Source: Lytechinus variegatus (Eukaryota; Echinodermata; Echinoidea; Temnopleuroida; Toxopneustidae). From it: a stretch of DNA of 64,000 nucleotides. The position numbers and the translations under genes were made by a program. The stretch is from NCBI RefSeq assembly GCF_018143015.1, contig NC_054756.1, positions 29,033,440-29,097,439 on the forward strand. Reading direction: 5' to 3'. Positions 11,062 to 24,400 of the stretch are shown piece after piece (the first letter of the stretch is position 1; each line of letters begins with the position of its first letter). The notes beneath the pieces were generated by a model, which was not told the origin of the DNA, ran no database searches, and saw only the letters and a list, made by a program, of their open reading frames with translations.

Positions 11062-11778
11062 TCCTCCATACACTGCGCTATAAACCACTGTTCGCTTTTC
11101 CTACACACTGCACTAACCCATTGATCGCGCGATCCCCAAATTTACCCTCCTGGGATCGCGCGATCAATGGGAAAGCGAACAGTGGTTAAGCCCCTTTCAC
11201 AATTGACGTACGACCTGTTTACGACCGCCTGCAACAGTTTTTTCTTGTTGTTGCACGATCGATCCCTTGGTGTCTTGCGAGCACTCGCAGTCGTTGTAGA
11301 CGATCGCACGAACTCGAGGTGGTCGTGACTAGTCGCATCTGAACTTTGAACATGTTCAAAATCCGAACGCGATCAAATACGACTGATTCAGTCGCATCAG
11401 GTCGTACCATCGGTCGGGCGATCATGGTGTGAGTGTTGTTCAACGTTGCACAACTTGGTACGAGAGGTGGCACAACTAAGTATAGTCGCTTTTACTTGAC
11501 TGGAAGTCGTCCAACACTTGCACATGTGTAAGCGACCTACATGTACAGAGACCTGTCTTGCGACTGGGTGCGACTGTTGCAAGACCGGTCGCAACGGCTT
11601 ACAACATTGCACTACCGTTTCATTCGCATGTATGCGACCGTTCCACTCGCAATCCCTCGTGCAACACTCGCACTCCCTCGTGCAACACTCGCACGTGATC
11701 GCACGAGCACAAAGGTCGCAAATGGTCGTACGTCAATTGTGACAGGGGCTTTACAGCGCAGTGTGAGGAGGTGTATGG
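11062..11778. mobile_element. Nested foldback elements
   Basis: Three layers of inverted sequence. The outer arms are ACACTGCGCTATAAA and its complement at 11750-11768. Inside lies a hairpin, 11092-11187, with GATCGCGCGATC arms and AACCACTGTTCGCTTT ends. Next to it lies an element, 11190-11749, with ends GCCCCTTTCACAATTGACGT. The interior of the last is rich in CGAC and TCGCAC motifs. No protein is encoded. Confidence 0.55.
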
Positions 11779-12436
11779 TTATAACATTTTTAAACGATTA
11801 TTCAATTTAGCTGCAGTAAACATAAAATTCATGTTTGGAAGTATATAAAGCCCAGGTTTATTGTCACTTGATCTAGATTTGGTAGAGTTCCATATACATG
11901 TACTGAACTCGATGAAATCTCAGGCAAAAAAATACCACCCATGAGATAGCCCGGACTAGGAGCGATGTATATTAATTGATGCTTGGAAACAGACCCGATA
12001 TCTGGTTTGGATGTCATGCTTATTTTCCTAATTTCTCATCAATTACACAATTCATTCTGCAATATAAACCCTTAGCTACATTAGGACACTTGGCTGCTCA
12101 TTATTTTTATTTGATTCGGTAAGAACTCAGTTATCTTTAACAGTTGCTGTCACCTTGCATTATCATTGATAAATCAAATGGTTGAGGTGCAAATTCATAA
12201 CATAACAGCTTTCATGAACATGGGGAGTATTGAAAATATCACGTGTATACTTTATAGATGCATGTCTTAGACCTGAACAATACTCTTCAGATTCCCATTG
12301 GTATATCCACAAAAGACGAAACCGAGATTTATCGTCGATTTTTTATAACTTAATCACAAAAACAATGGACAAATTACCTACCATTTTAAAGCTTAGAAAC
12401 TCCTCTTTTATTTGAAATTACATTATTTCTCATTCA

Positions 12437-12964
12437 CGCATGAGTGAGCAAAACAATTTGAAAAAGGGATCCCAAAAAGTCACTTGGCGGGCCGTATGTG
12501 GGTTTTAAAAAGAAAACCACATTTTTAAAAAGTTCAATATCTGGTCTTTAATTTAATGCCTCAATCACAGAAAATGGTCAAGAAATAACAAAGTTCTGGT
12601 TATTTGAAATAAGGCTTGAAATTCAATAATTTCATAAAATGAAGAGGTTTTACAGGCTAGCGTCCAAACTCACTCGACACTCCGTTTTGTTGACGATCAG
12701 CCATGCATTAGGTCTGTTGTTACCTTGCGATAGCTTTTCTGGAAAGCCGATGAAAACACGTTTATTTTGATGAAATTATGGACCTAAAAGCATTGTTTCG
12801 AAGAATCATAACTTCGTTACTTCTTGACCATTTTCTCTGATTAAGGTAACAAACAAGATATTGAACTTTTTAGTCATGTGATTTTCTTTTTGAAATTCAG
12901 ACACCCCCGCCAAATGAGTTTTTGGCATCCTTTCTTCGAATTGCTTTTGCTCACTTATGCGTGA
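12437..12964. mobile_element. Long foldback element, intergenic copy
   Basis: Left arm begins CACGCATGAGTGAGC and right arm ends GCTCACTTATGCGTG. The arms are about 230 bases with roughly 85 percent pairing by eye. Same family as 7108-7621. Flanking 11780-12430 shows nothing I recognise. Confidence 0.65.
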
Positions 12965-13344
12965 TTGCGAGAAATAATCTAAGTAATATCAGATGAAAGA
13001 GGAGATTCTCAGCTTTACAATGGTAGTTCATTTTTCTATTGTATTTATGATTAAGTTATGATAAATCATCGCTGAATCTCGGTTTCGTTTTTTTCTGGGA
13101 CGCACTGTATTATATGTATTGTATGCATGTAATATATGTAATAATTTCAGGTCAAAGGTCAAAGATCAAAGAACGCAGGTTCGTGAGCGTACAGTTGAAT
13201 TTTAGATTAGGAGCGTATGTTCAGAAATGAACAGATGTCACCATCTCCATAAAGTTTGTTCATAATGGGAACTATCATATTATAACATTAACAAGCATAC
13301 GTCACAATAAGAGTTCATCAAAGCTCGGGCAGGCGATGACGACT

Positions 13345-13455
13345 GATTCAATCCAATTCAATTCTTTATTCAATTTCCATTCAAAAAATAATACAAATTA
13401 ATATAGAGTAATACAAATCAAGGTTAATTTTATAGAAGAGCACTCTTACTCATTT
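13345..13455 (-). mobile_element. 3' tail of a non-LTR retrotransposon
   Basis: Read on the minus strand it ends with GAATAAAGAATTGAATTGGA, a short-repeat tail like that at 39245. It interrupts sequence that is continuous in the flank of gene A. No coding remains. Confidence 0.4.
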
Positions 13456-13617
13456 AGAGTTCGGCCATGGTGTTTAAGAAAACGTGGTCTTGAAAAACGA
13501 AAGGTTGACTTTCAGGTGTGGAGCGCTTGCCCAGGAGTGAGCCTACTAGTACTCCACAAAAAGTAGCTTATGTCCCATGATGATTCACTGAGGCAGCAGG
13601 TGATTGATTCACAATTT

Positions 13618-13795
13618 CTACACTGCAAAAACTCTGATGTTGATTTAACACCAGCCCGGAATGTAAATATGTTCACACCAGAGAGGTATTAAAAAGTACC
13701 AGTTTGGAATCAAACTGAAGGTGTTTTGATACTAATTGGTGTTGTATAAACACCAATCTGGTGTTAGACAAAAACGAAACTGGTGTCCATATGCT
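13618..13795. repeat. GGTGTT/AACACC-rich short element
   Basis: The motif GGTGTT or its inverse recurs about eight times between ACTGCAAAAACTCTGATGTT and AACTGGTGTCC, forming internal hairpins. It is absent from the matching part of the flank of gene A. Confidence 0.4.
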
Positions 13796-15320
13796 GTCAC
13801 CATATGGAATTTTCAAGTTTAAGAATAGATGAGATAACTTGAGTTCTTTTTTGTTCTACATCGGGTTTTTTGCTGGACTGGCTGGGAGTCTCATTTACAT
13901 TGTGCAGTGTGCTTATACATCTCGGAGGAGCCACTTGCATTGACGAGTGAATACCATGCGCGACCAAAACACAAAGTAATGTCTTGTTCAAGATAGTGCA
14001 CGTTACGTACGTAACGTAATAAGGGTGTCAAAGACACAAGGGTATTTATTTCACTAGGGAAGATACGTGTTTAGGGTCAAATTTGCGAGGGTATAAAAAG
14101 GCTATAATGTTTTGTAAAGTGCCCCCCCCCCTGGATTATACATGAGTAATGCTTGGTTAAAAAAATGTTTTTCCTTATTTTTTGAAGCGCTTGCTTAACT
14201 TCTCTTACTTTCCATCAAGTACATGCGTGGGGTATTGTTGACAAATGTTGAAGTTATATATCATGATAAAGCTTTGGATGTTCTTTATGAAGATATCAAA
14301 ATTGATTTTAGGCTACCTACATGTACTGTTATTTCTGTCGTGACAGGTCACATAATATATGTATACCGAAAATTGAATATTGACAAGCTGCCTCCAAAAT
14401 TCTTATTGAATAAACATATTTTTAACGCAAAATATTATCCACTTATCTATTTGCTCTATGGAAAGGTATCATGTTTAAATATTATTGCACATTAACACTT
14501 TTTGCAAAGAAATCGTATGATCGTATGAAGCTACTTGGTGCAGGTTCCTCTCTAAAGTAAACAAACTTATCCCCGCCAATATTACACCCTTCTGCTGTAT
14601 AAATGTATTATTAATTAAACTAATTTTAATCTGACATTTTATTTTTTTTTTCTTTCAAGCAATCTGCTTATGATGGAAGTCCTTCGGAGTCCATCCCCTG
14701 CAAATTCTGAATGTTATTATAATTTGGTAAAAGATCATATTAGTTTGTTATGTATGAACGCGGAAGCAATAAATAAAACCTGTATACATTCTTTCGTTCT
14801 TTAAGTTCTTTTATGATCCGCATCTTTAATTTTCCCACTTTCCCCTATTTTTTTCATCGCCCGGAAATTCACCCTGATCTTTCCCGCGTACTGCCACCCC
14901 TGGTTGCTATAAAAATGCTTTCAGTGTGTTCTGTATTTTTCATCTTCTTCCAGGTTTTCATCTGATAACAATAAGTGTGTCATATCACGAAGGAGAACTT
15001 AAGAAAATACACTTCCTGGTGTGACCATCACCACAATACAAAACAGATAAAACGTAAATGGAGACAAAATTAATAAAATTACCTTGAGACTTCTTTTATT
15101 ACACAAAAGCGCCCTCATGCGCTGACAAGAATCGCACATGTACATGACGAGTGAAAATGCCAAATCAAGGAAGGGGTTAGCATATGTTGAAGTGTTATAT
15201 CAAATCAATACTACTTATTGATTCAATGCGAATTCATTTGTACACACTGAGCTCTTAATGTGGTAACGAGAAAAGTCAAGCTGTGCTTATTATCAAGCAG
15301 AAATCATCCTAACATTCATC

Positions 15321-15426
15321 ATGGCGACCCACATAGTTCCTCGTTTTGTGACCGTGATTGTTTTAAGGTTTGTTTTGATGACTGCATTTCTGCAAATGGC
15401 TTCAGTTCGAGCTGACAGTGAACATG
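15321..15426 (+). CDS. Gene B exon 1: signal peptide
   Basis: 106 nt, phase 1 out, donor CATG|GTGAGT. It encodes [14 protein letters not shown] and then a hydrophobic run interrupted by one Arg, ending ASVRADSEH. The same Arg is present in gene C but is Met in gene A. Confidence 0.8.
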
Positions 15427-18400
15427 GTGAGTATATTTTATAAAATTATCATGATAAATGTAAAATCTACCCTGTAATAAAAATGTAATTAGTTTCCCTG
15501 AATAGCCAGGTAGCAGCTGGATTCTAGTCACTAGCGTACCTACGGGGGGGGCAGTCTGCCCCCCCCCCTTACGAGCCACAACCCATGCAAAGGACGTAGG
15601 ACTTTTTTTTTGCTTGTCAATTTTTTTGGCGGACGGTTTTGCCCCCCCCCCCCGTGGAAAATCCTTGGTACGCCACTGATCCTAGTCAATGTCAAAATCT
15701 GTAATAGACTCCCGACATGGCATCACTGGATCAAGGCATTTCTAATATAGGCCAATGTGTCCACACTTACAAAAGTTTATCTGAACAAATAGGAGAGAAC
15801 TCGAACAAGCATGGTTTAGCGCTTGAATGTCATCAAATCCGATATATTTTTCTTCTTTTCCAGAATAGCTCATATCTACATGGCCAGTGAATGCAATAAA
15901 TTCAGTCGATGATATAAAACTATCACTATATACATGTACTTATTTTGGATACGTGTTACGTGAGACTTCTCAGAATGGTATAGTATAGATATATGGACTG
16001 CAGAGGCATGGTTGTTTCTAGAGTTTCAAGGGGGCCGCAACGCGACTATGCACGAGGGCATGGTCTAGCCAATGCGGTACCCGCGAGCCGAAAGAAACAA
16101 CCGTGTCTCAAAAAGTAAAGCAGTCCATATATTTTTTTATGAACCGAATGAAACGTTAGATCTAGGGCCTGTTACAACCGATATTAGGCACCTTTCGCAA
16201 ATCTCTACAACGCGAGATTAGAGTCGGATAACTCAAAAGTTAACGATCAATCATGGACTCGAATTTCTAGACTGATTATACATTACAGTCAATACAGTCA
16301 AACGTAGAAAACTGTTTTACAATCATTGCCAAGCTTTGTGTTACAGGCCCTATAGATCTTGCTTTTCGTGTGCAAAGCTCTTTCATATGATACCAGCATG
16401 CAATTCCATGCCAATTGCCTCTCTAAGCTCGCGGCGGGACTGTACCTGTATCATGGCTATGACTCCAGCTGGCTGGAGACATGCGAAATGTAGATTATGA
16501 CATGGATAAGAAAGTGGTTTTTCAAACAAATCGAGTACATATTTGGTAAGGAAAAACTTACCGAATTAAGGCTTAGTTATAGATCATTACAGTCCATCGA
16601 ATCGATATTGTATTCAATGTGCATTATTTGAGGATCATCGTTTTATATTGTATTTAATGTGCATTATTTGTGGATCACTGGCAGTTGATTCCATGAGTGA
16701 GATCACCTCTCAAGCCGAATCATTTCCCATGCGTTGACATGTACACAGCATGCAACAGGCCATAAACCGTCTAAATTTGCGGAGTTATTTTATTTTGCCT
16801 GCACCTTCTACATAAACGATATGCCTTTATCACACAATGTAATGGGCAGTTTGTTTTACTTTTCCGCAGAAATGGGGGGTTTGCCGGGGGGTACACTTCC
16901 ATTCATTACGAAAATTTCCAGTTTGATTGTCGACCTCACTTCGGACTGCAAACTGCGGTTGGATACCCCGTTTTGCGTTTGGAAACTCTCAAACAACATT
17001 TCCAACCCCGATAAACCCATCTTGGCCCTTGTCTTAATTTAACCACCACGGGCCAGCCAAACGAGCGTTGAGCCAAGGACGAAATGATAAACAACAGCTG
17101 TTCTATTAATTAGACTTGTCTGCCTGTAGAAGGATCTTCGGAATGAAATTATTGTATTCGATATTAATCACGTTTTCAAAGGCATATTACATTCAGACAT
17201 CCAATACTAGTACATTTTCAATTTCGAACGAAGAATATCGACGTCGAAATAAGGAAAGTAAGCGAAAAAAAATGACGGCATGTTTTGCGGAAACCGAGCC
17301 CAGCGCTGCGCATGCATCCCTTCGTGTGTGGCCCCCTACTGTGACTGTATATGCCGAGCTCTTGCGTTATCTTCGGACCGACGTCAAGAAACGGGTGTTT
17401 TGAAACTTGAATTGCTTGCTTGGGGCATGTTAGGGTTTGTCGTATTTGGAGAAGAGAATTGATGAGAAGGGAAACCAGGGTATAGTGAGCTCAAATGGAA
17501 GTTTTTCGTCATGGATGAGTGGGTACCAGGCGCGACCATGGGGTTTCGAAAAGTATCCTAAACAAGGGAAGGTCTTTTCCAGATTATGAAAATGCATCTC
17601 TCAACAAGTATTTGGGTTGTGACACCCTACAAGTAGTGGAAATATATCCCTTTTCAGTATTTTAATCATTGTTTCTCACACTCTCATAATGCTACATAGG
17701 CCCACTCTTTCCCTTTTACGTGTGGTCGCGCCTGGTATTCACCATTCAATGGAAGTGGGTGCCCCGGACGGCCTCTCGAGCTCTGGGATGAACCAAATTT
17801 GGATTTGGAAAGTCGTCCTAAATCAGATATATCGCTGTTACCATAGTAGCAACCAGAATTTTGCACACGAAACGCAGATTGAATGTTTCCGTTCCAGATG
17901 CGAAACTAAAAAAAAATCTCATGTCACACAATTTGCATTACAGGACGTAGTTTTACGACCATGACAACGGGCCCAAAAGTCTCTTCCAAAATGAAGTACC
18001 GTTCTTAATACAATGTAAGCTTACGCGTCCTCAAACGAAAGGTCGGGAATGTCGCACCAACGCATAATGTCGCAGATTGCGACATTATGCCAAGAGCGTC
18101 CGACGCATAATGTTGCAGTCAACGCCCAATGTCGTGGTTTTCTAACGCATAATGTCACATGTCGCAACGCATAATGTCACAGCGGTATTTTCTTCAGGAC
18201 TCGAGCTACAGATAAGAAATAGAATATGCTTTCACTTAGTAATTTGAGACACGAGAAAGAGAATGAAATTATTGGAAATCAGGATTACTATTTGTATAGA
18301 TATTTATCGGTTTATTGCCATTTCGTCTACTGCCTTTTTCCCACTATCGCGTGGTCTGATATCAAACTAAACCCTAAGCGTAAGCCCCAGGCTAACGTTA

Positions 18401-21400
18401 CTCCGTTTGGACCTAACTATATAGGCCTAGTCTTTTTAAAATCTATTCCCTGCCCCTGACAATAGGTCACGAAGTCGAATATCAAAGCATTCCATACCTG
18501 AATTAGATCTACTGAGTACTGCCACTAGGTCTAACGTTAGGCCTATTTAGGAACCTATAGGTCAACTCATTTTTTAATACAAACTTCGTCATGAGCGGAC
18601 GTGTTCACTGAAGCGCTCTTACTGGCCGACAAGATCGTGAATTTTGTTCGAAATATCGTGCATGTTTGGTGTATAAACTGCTTCAAATCTACGTCTTTAC
18701 ATATTGAACTATCACCACCAACAATCTGTTGCTCGTTGACTTCCTTTTTTTTTATTATTTATGTGATATACTATAACGGAAGGACATAATACCACTACCC
18801 CGCGATGACGACTCGTAGTTCGAAACTACAAGCCGAAGAACTCTCGAATAGTATTAAAGAGGAACTGAACAAAGCCCTGGGGAGTGATACTTTCATGAGA
18901 AAATTGGTGAGTGAACTTAAAACAACTTTGATTAACGAGATTACACCGTTGATTACCGAGAGAGTTACAGATAGTTTACGTGAGTACATTGAATTTGAAA
19001 TGGAGGCAAGAGACACTCGCATCAATGCCTTGGAATCAAAGATACAATCGTTGTTAGACCAACATGATGAGTCTGAACAGTACTCACGCAGGAATTGTCT
19101 AATTTTCAACGGAGTAAAGGAGAAAGAGAACGAAAGCACGGATGAAACCATCGTTAAACTCTGTGCAGATAAGCTTAATGTTGAGTTAGAAGCAAGAGAA
19201 ATAGATAGAAGCCACAGATTGGGTCAGAATAAAGAAAACAGAGAGAGGGGAATAATTGTGAAGTTCACGAACTATCATGTACGAGACAAAATCTACAAAA
19301 ATAGGAGAAAATTGCGTAATCTACAGGATGAGGCGATTTATATTCATGAGAGTCTCACAAGGAAACGGACTGATCTGTTCTGGAAGGTGAAAACCCATTA
19401 CAAGGATTGTACGGAGGCGATATGGACCCAAGATGGCCGCATACTTGCCATATCCAAGTACACGAAAAAGCGAGTCACCATTACAAAGGAGAGCGACCTG
19501 CAGAAATTGAGAAAACCTTGAATTCTTCACCATTGATTCGATATTTCTTATAAGAAACACCCAATCTTGCCCATAGAATTCCTCATTCTCAATTAATCTT
19601 ATAAGAAAGGCCAAGGTTCATGTATTAACCCTGAGCTGAGACTTACAGTCCTGCTCTATTGTGGAATCACGCCCCTCCTCTTGTGTTCGAGGAAAGCATT
19701 TCAATTGGCCCGAAGTACGCCAATGAATATTGGAGCCACTCCCTGTCAAGACGTAATCCTTTTATTGACAGCTCAACCACTGATGCATGCAACAATGAAG
19801 GGGAAAGCTCGACCTTTCGCCGATGAAGCAAGCACTACGTTAACAACAATTAGAGTCTTCCAACCTTTGTCACGGCTCTCTATTCATTTTTAAGCAGAAT
19901 TAGCACTTGGACTGAAAGACAGGACTCCTATTTTGTTCAAACGGTTTATTTATCCAGCGTGCATTGCAAAATAATATAATTAGAGACACGGTCGTCCGTC
20001 GGCTGTACTTTTCCCCCGTTACCTCACTGACTTTACTTGACTTATTTTTTTTTTTTTTTTTGAATTTTCGAACTTTTTTTTTCAACCCCCATATTCATCT
20101 ACTCGTCTTATATGAGACTGTATCATAGGCTCCCCTAAATGGAGTTCAGTATCTACAAATACCAATGTGCCTGTTGTATGAAACCAGAACAATCAGAAGG
20201 GACTTAAGTGTACTAAATGCAACCAATGGCTACATATCATTTGTGCTGGTATTCCTGAAGAGATCTACAATGACAAGTCAGAGAACTTTTTCGGTTGGCA
20301 ATGCAATATTTGTATTTTTAAAGATATGCCCTTCTATAATGAATCGGTAAATATTACCATCCCGGAATCAGATAATATCACCATCCCGGAATCAGATAAT
20401 GTCAGTAGAAACACTACCAACCGAAACATTACTTGTATGCACGGTTTATACTACCAAGAATTACGTGGTAATGGCCTTAAGATCGCCCATTTAAATGTTA
20501 ACAGCCTACTGAGACACATTGAAGAAGTGAGAACATTTGTTAAGACTAACAAGGTTCAGATATTCGCAGTTAATGAAACCAAAATAGATGAATCTATCTA
20601 TGATATGGAAATCATGATTGACGATTATAATTTGATTCGTAAAGACAGAGTTCGACAGGGTGGTGGAGTAGCCATTTATCTCCACAAATCATTACATTTT
20701 GAAAAAATAAGTCATGAATTTCTTGATGATTTAGAAGCACTTGTTATTAAAGTTTATCTCAAGTTTTCAAAACCTCTTATCGTATCAACTTGGTATAGAC
20801 CACCATCTTCAGATATTGGAATCTTTAATTTGTATGAAAGATTTCTTAGCGTTATTGACACAATGAATTGTGACATAGTTATAGCAGGTGATGTAAACTG
20901 TGATATCCTAGCTAAACCCTTATCAAGTATGACCAAGAAATATGTTGATATAAATAATGTTTATTCTCTGGTTCAAATTAATACCAAAGAAGCAACAAGA
21001 ATCACAAATGTTTCTGCTACACTGATAGATCATTTATTAACAAACAACACTAAAAACGTAGTCAATCATGGTGTAATTCATAACGGGATGAGTGACCATT
21101 CGATTAGCTTCCTGACCTGGAACTCTAAGATCTGTGCTCAGGCCAATTTTATCTCTTTCAGAAGTTGCAGCAAGCTCAATAGTGATGACTTTAGAAATGA
21201 TATTCGTAACCAGAATTGGGAAAATATAGATCAATGTAATTCAGTTGATGATGCTGTCGAATTATGGCAAAATATGTTTTTACATGTTGTTGACAAAGAC
21301 ATGCCAAATCGTTCAAAAAGAATAAGTACAAAGGGTTCTCCTTGGATGAATGCAAATATTTGTAAACTCATGAAAAAACGTGACAAAATTAAAAGAAAAG

Positions 21401-24400
21401 CTTGCAAACTGAAAGATGAAAAACTTATGTGCGAGTACAGAATATTACGAAATAAGGTAACAAATGAAGTAAGGAAATCAAACAAACGGTATTACTCTGA
21501 TAAATTTACACATTTAAGGTAAACCCAAAGAAGACTTGGAAAACCTTAAAGTCCATTATTCCGAATAAAAAACGTGAAATACCTACCGTTTCGTCTAATT
21601 CGGATTGTAATACTGAAACTGCTAACCTATTCAACACTTACTTTGCAAACGTAGGGAGGCAATTAGCCAGTGAAATACCTGTTATGAACCCCCATACAGA
21701 AAATGATAATCATACAAATGAGAATTTTGCATTTACTCAGGTGAACGAACATGATGTTTTGAAAATCATAAGAAATCTTAAAAACACTAAGTCTGTCGGT
21801 GTTAACAATATATCTGTCTTTGTTTTGAAGGCATGCTCTATGGAGATATCAATGAGCATTGCTACGTTGATTAATTTGTCTTTGTCAAGCGGTATATTTC
21901 CGCAACAATGGAAAAAAGCCAAGATTATCCCAATTCACAAAGGTGGCGATAAAAATTCTCCTTCGAACTATTGACCCATTTCAATTCTGCCCTGCGCATC
22001 TAAAATAATGGAAAGGGTTGTTCAACGGCAAGTTTTAGATTTTTGGCGAAAGAATGATATTTTGAAACCTGCCCAATCCGGTTTTCGGCCACGGCACTCA
22101 ACTATTACCACTCTTCTTAAGGTAACCGATGACTGGTTTCACTCGGTCGATCTGAAACATTACATTGGGGCCGTCTTTGTCGATTTAAAAAAAGCATTCA
22201 ACACCGTGAATTGTGATATTCTTATGAAAAAAATGAATAACCTAGGTATTTCTGGTACACCATTATTATGGTTTCGAAGTTACATGTCAAACCGGGTTTG
22301 TAGGACTCTTATTAATTTGGAACTCTCTCAGAATCAGTTATTAACTGCGGTGTGCCCCAGGGATCACTCCTGGGGCCACTGCTCTTTATTTTATATGTCA
22401 ACGATTTAGTGAAATGTATTAATACATGTCATATCCAATTGTATGCGGATGACACCGTTTTGTATTTTTCACACCCCTCCATTGATAGAATCAATGAGGC
22501 TCTAAACTCAGATTAAGAAAATATGTACCAATGGATGTGCCAGAACAAGTTAGGTGTTAACTGTCAAAAAACGGTCTGTATGCTCATTGGAAGCAAGAAT
22601 ACGATTTCCAAACAAAACGCCCTTCATGTTTCCTTAAATAATACCCCATTAGAACAAGTTCATCATGTCAAATACCTAGGCATCATAGTTGATGATTATT
22701 TGAATTTTAATCTGCATATAGACAACATGTTGCAAAAAATAGGTCAATTAGTCGGCTTTCTGAGAAGATTGCGGCGATCCCTAAGTGAATCGATTCTGAA
22801 ATTAATATATAGTTCATTGATCCTACCCCTACTTTGATTATGGCGATGTTGTTTACGATGCATCCTTTAAGAAATACACAGACCGCCTCCAAACACTACA
22901 AAGCAGAGCAGGTCGTATAATACTTCAGATTAAACCCGAATCTCATCTACTTTGGAAATGCACAATACACTAAATTGGCAATTGTTGGACAAAAGAAGAA
23001 GCGATCATTCCCTTATTCTCATGTATAAGATCATGAATAATCTATCTCCAAAATATTTAAGAAATGAATTTGAGTTAGTATCACATACGTATCCCTCCCG
23101 TTTCGGAACCAAATTTAAATTACCCAAACCAAGAACAAATTACCTCAAAAGATCCTTCAAGTATAAAAGCGCCATGGCTTATAATTCCCTTCCTCCTCAC
23201 ATTAAATCATCCCCTAGTATTAATATCTTCAAATCTAAGATTGTTGATCTGTAGCCACATGGACTCCGATATACCCCCCCCCCCCATCCCCTATTAGGTC
23301 TGCACCCTATACCTTTTTTTTTCTTTCGGTGTTTTATCTAAATATGTTTACTATTAATATTTGTATTTTTAACCATTTATGTTCGTCACTATTTTCTTTT
23401 ATCTTCTGTACATCTCTTATTTTAATCTTGTTATACTGTGTCTACAACTTATATGTTAATGTTAAATGTTTTGGACCCCACGGAAGACCAGCGTCACTGT
23501 GCCAGTCACGCTGAATGTGGGCTATCCACCGTATTTTATTGTATATAATTGTGCTTTTAATACGGAAATAAATACTACTACTACTACTACTACTAACTAG
23601 GCTACCCCAAGTTACGTTAAGCCTTAAATCTCCTTTAGAGTCTAGATCTAACGTTAGATGTCAGATCTAAGATTAACGGAACATTGTCATTAGGCCTAGT
23701 TAGAATAAGTTAGATCTAACTTAGATCTTGAGTCCACTTTGAACTCCTGAACTAATGTTAGATCTCACGACAACATTACCTAACGTTGTCGTTTGTCATA
23801 CCTAACGAGTAGTCTCGTCTCTAACGTTACATATAACGTTAACTTTAAAGTGCAGTGACCCGTCTTATCTTTTCACCCGACTCACCTTTTGCGAGCATGC
23901 ATTTGAACGAACAACTTGATGATTGATACATCCGTTATGTCCTTAATAAGTTAGTCTTCTTTTTAATAATGCCATATATTTTAACATGCATTAACAAGCA
24001 AAAATCAAAGATCGGCATCGTTCCATCGGTATGACATATCTGTTGCGCACACTTGCGCAATAAGCGCGTAAATGCGCGAATTGTCTAAAACTTTCGATTA
24101 AATCGCGCGGATATTTATTGTATCCGCAATCACCGCAGAAAGCAACATTTTGCATGCAATCAAATGGGGATCTTAGCCGAATTTTGCCATGCCCGTCGTT
24201 AAGGGGCGTGTCAGGGGGCAACGGGCAGAAATATTGGTAACAATATGCCCGTTGCCCTTAGTTACCACCTTAGTTTGTTGTTTTGAACGAATGATCGTTT
24301 ACATGACCTCAGTCTTGACCAATCAGAGGAACGGATTATTCGACATTCTTAAAGAGAGGTTCATAACAGAAGCTATTTAACAAGTTTTAACGAATATTCT

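Larger units (their letters stand above)
13140..15320 (+). repeat. 5' flank of gene B, segmental duplicate
   Basis: Matches 50230-50340 (ATGAACAGATGTCACCATCT at 13228), then 1-270, then 1620-2350. It is shortened relative to the flanks of A and C and is interrupted by a retrotransposon tail at 13345-13455 and a GGTGTT-rich insertion at 13618-13795. The site at about 14355 is the empty counterpart of the 2-kb insertion at 53277. Confidence 0.7.
18570..23594 (+). mobile_element. Nearly full-length CR1/L2-type non-LTR retrotransposon
   Basis: In order: a 5' leader, ORF1 (18805-19521), a broken ORF2 (20139-23254) with PHD finger, endonuclease and reverse transcriptase, and a 3' UTR ending AATAAATACTACTACTAC, a microsatellite tail typical of the clade. 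It sits in intron 1 of gene B in sense orientation, inside DNA rich in CTAACGTTAGGCCTA-like words. The left boundary is approximate because I could not find a target duplication. The clade name rests on the domain plan and needs a phylogeny. Confidence 0.8.

Noticed and set aside
19681..19893. Open frame of 70 aa between ORF1 and ORF2 of the retrotransposon
   Set aside because: No recognisable motif and no place for an extra ORF in the known element plan; probably chance.
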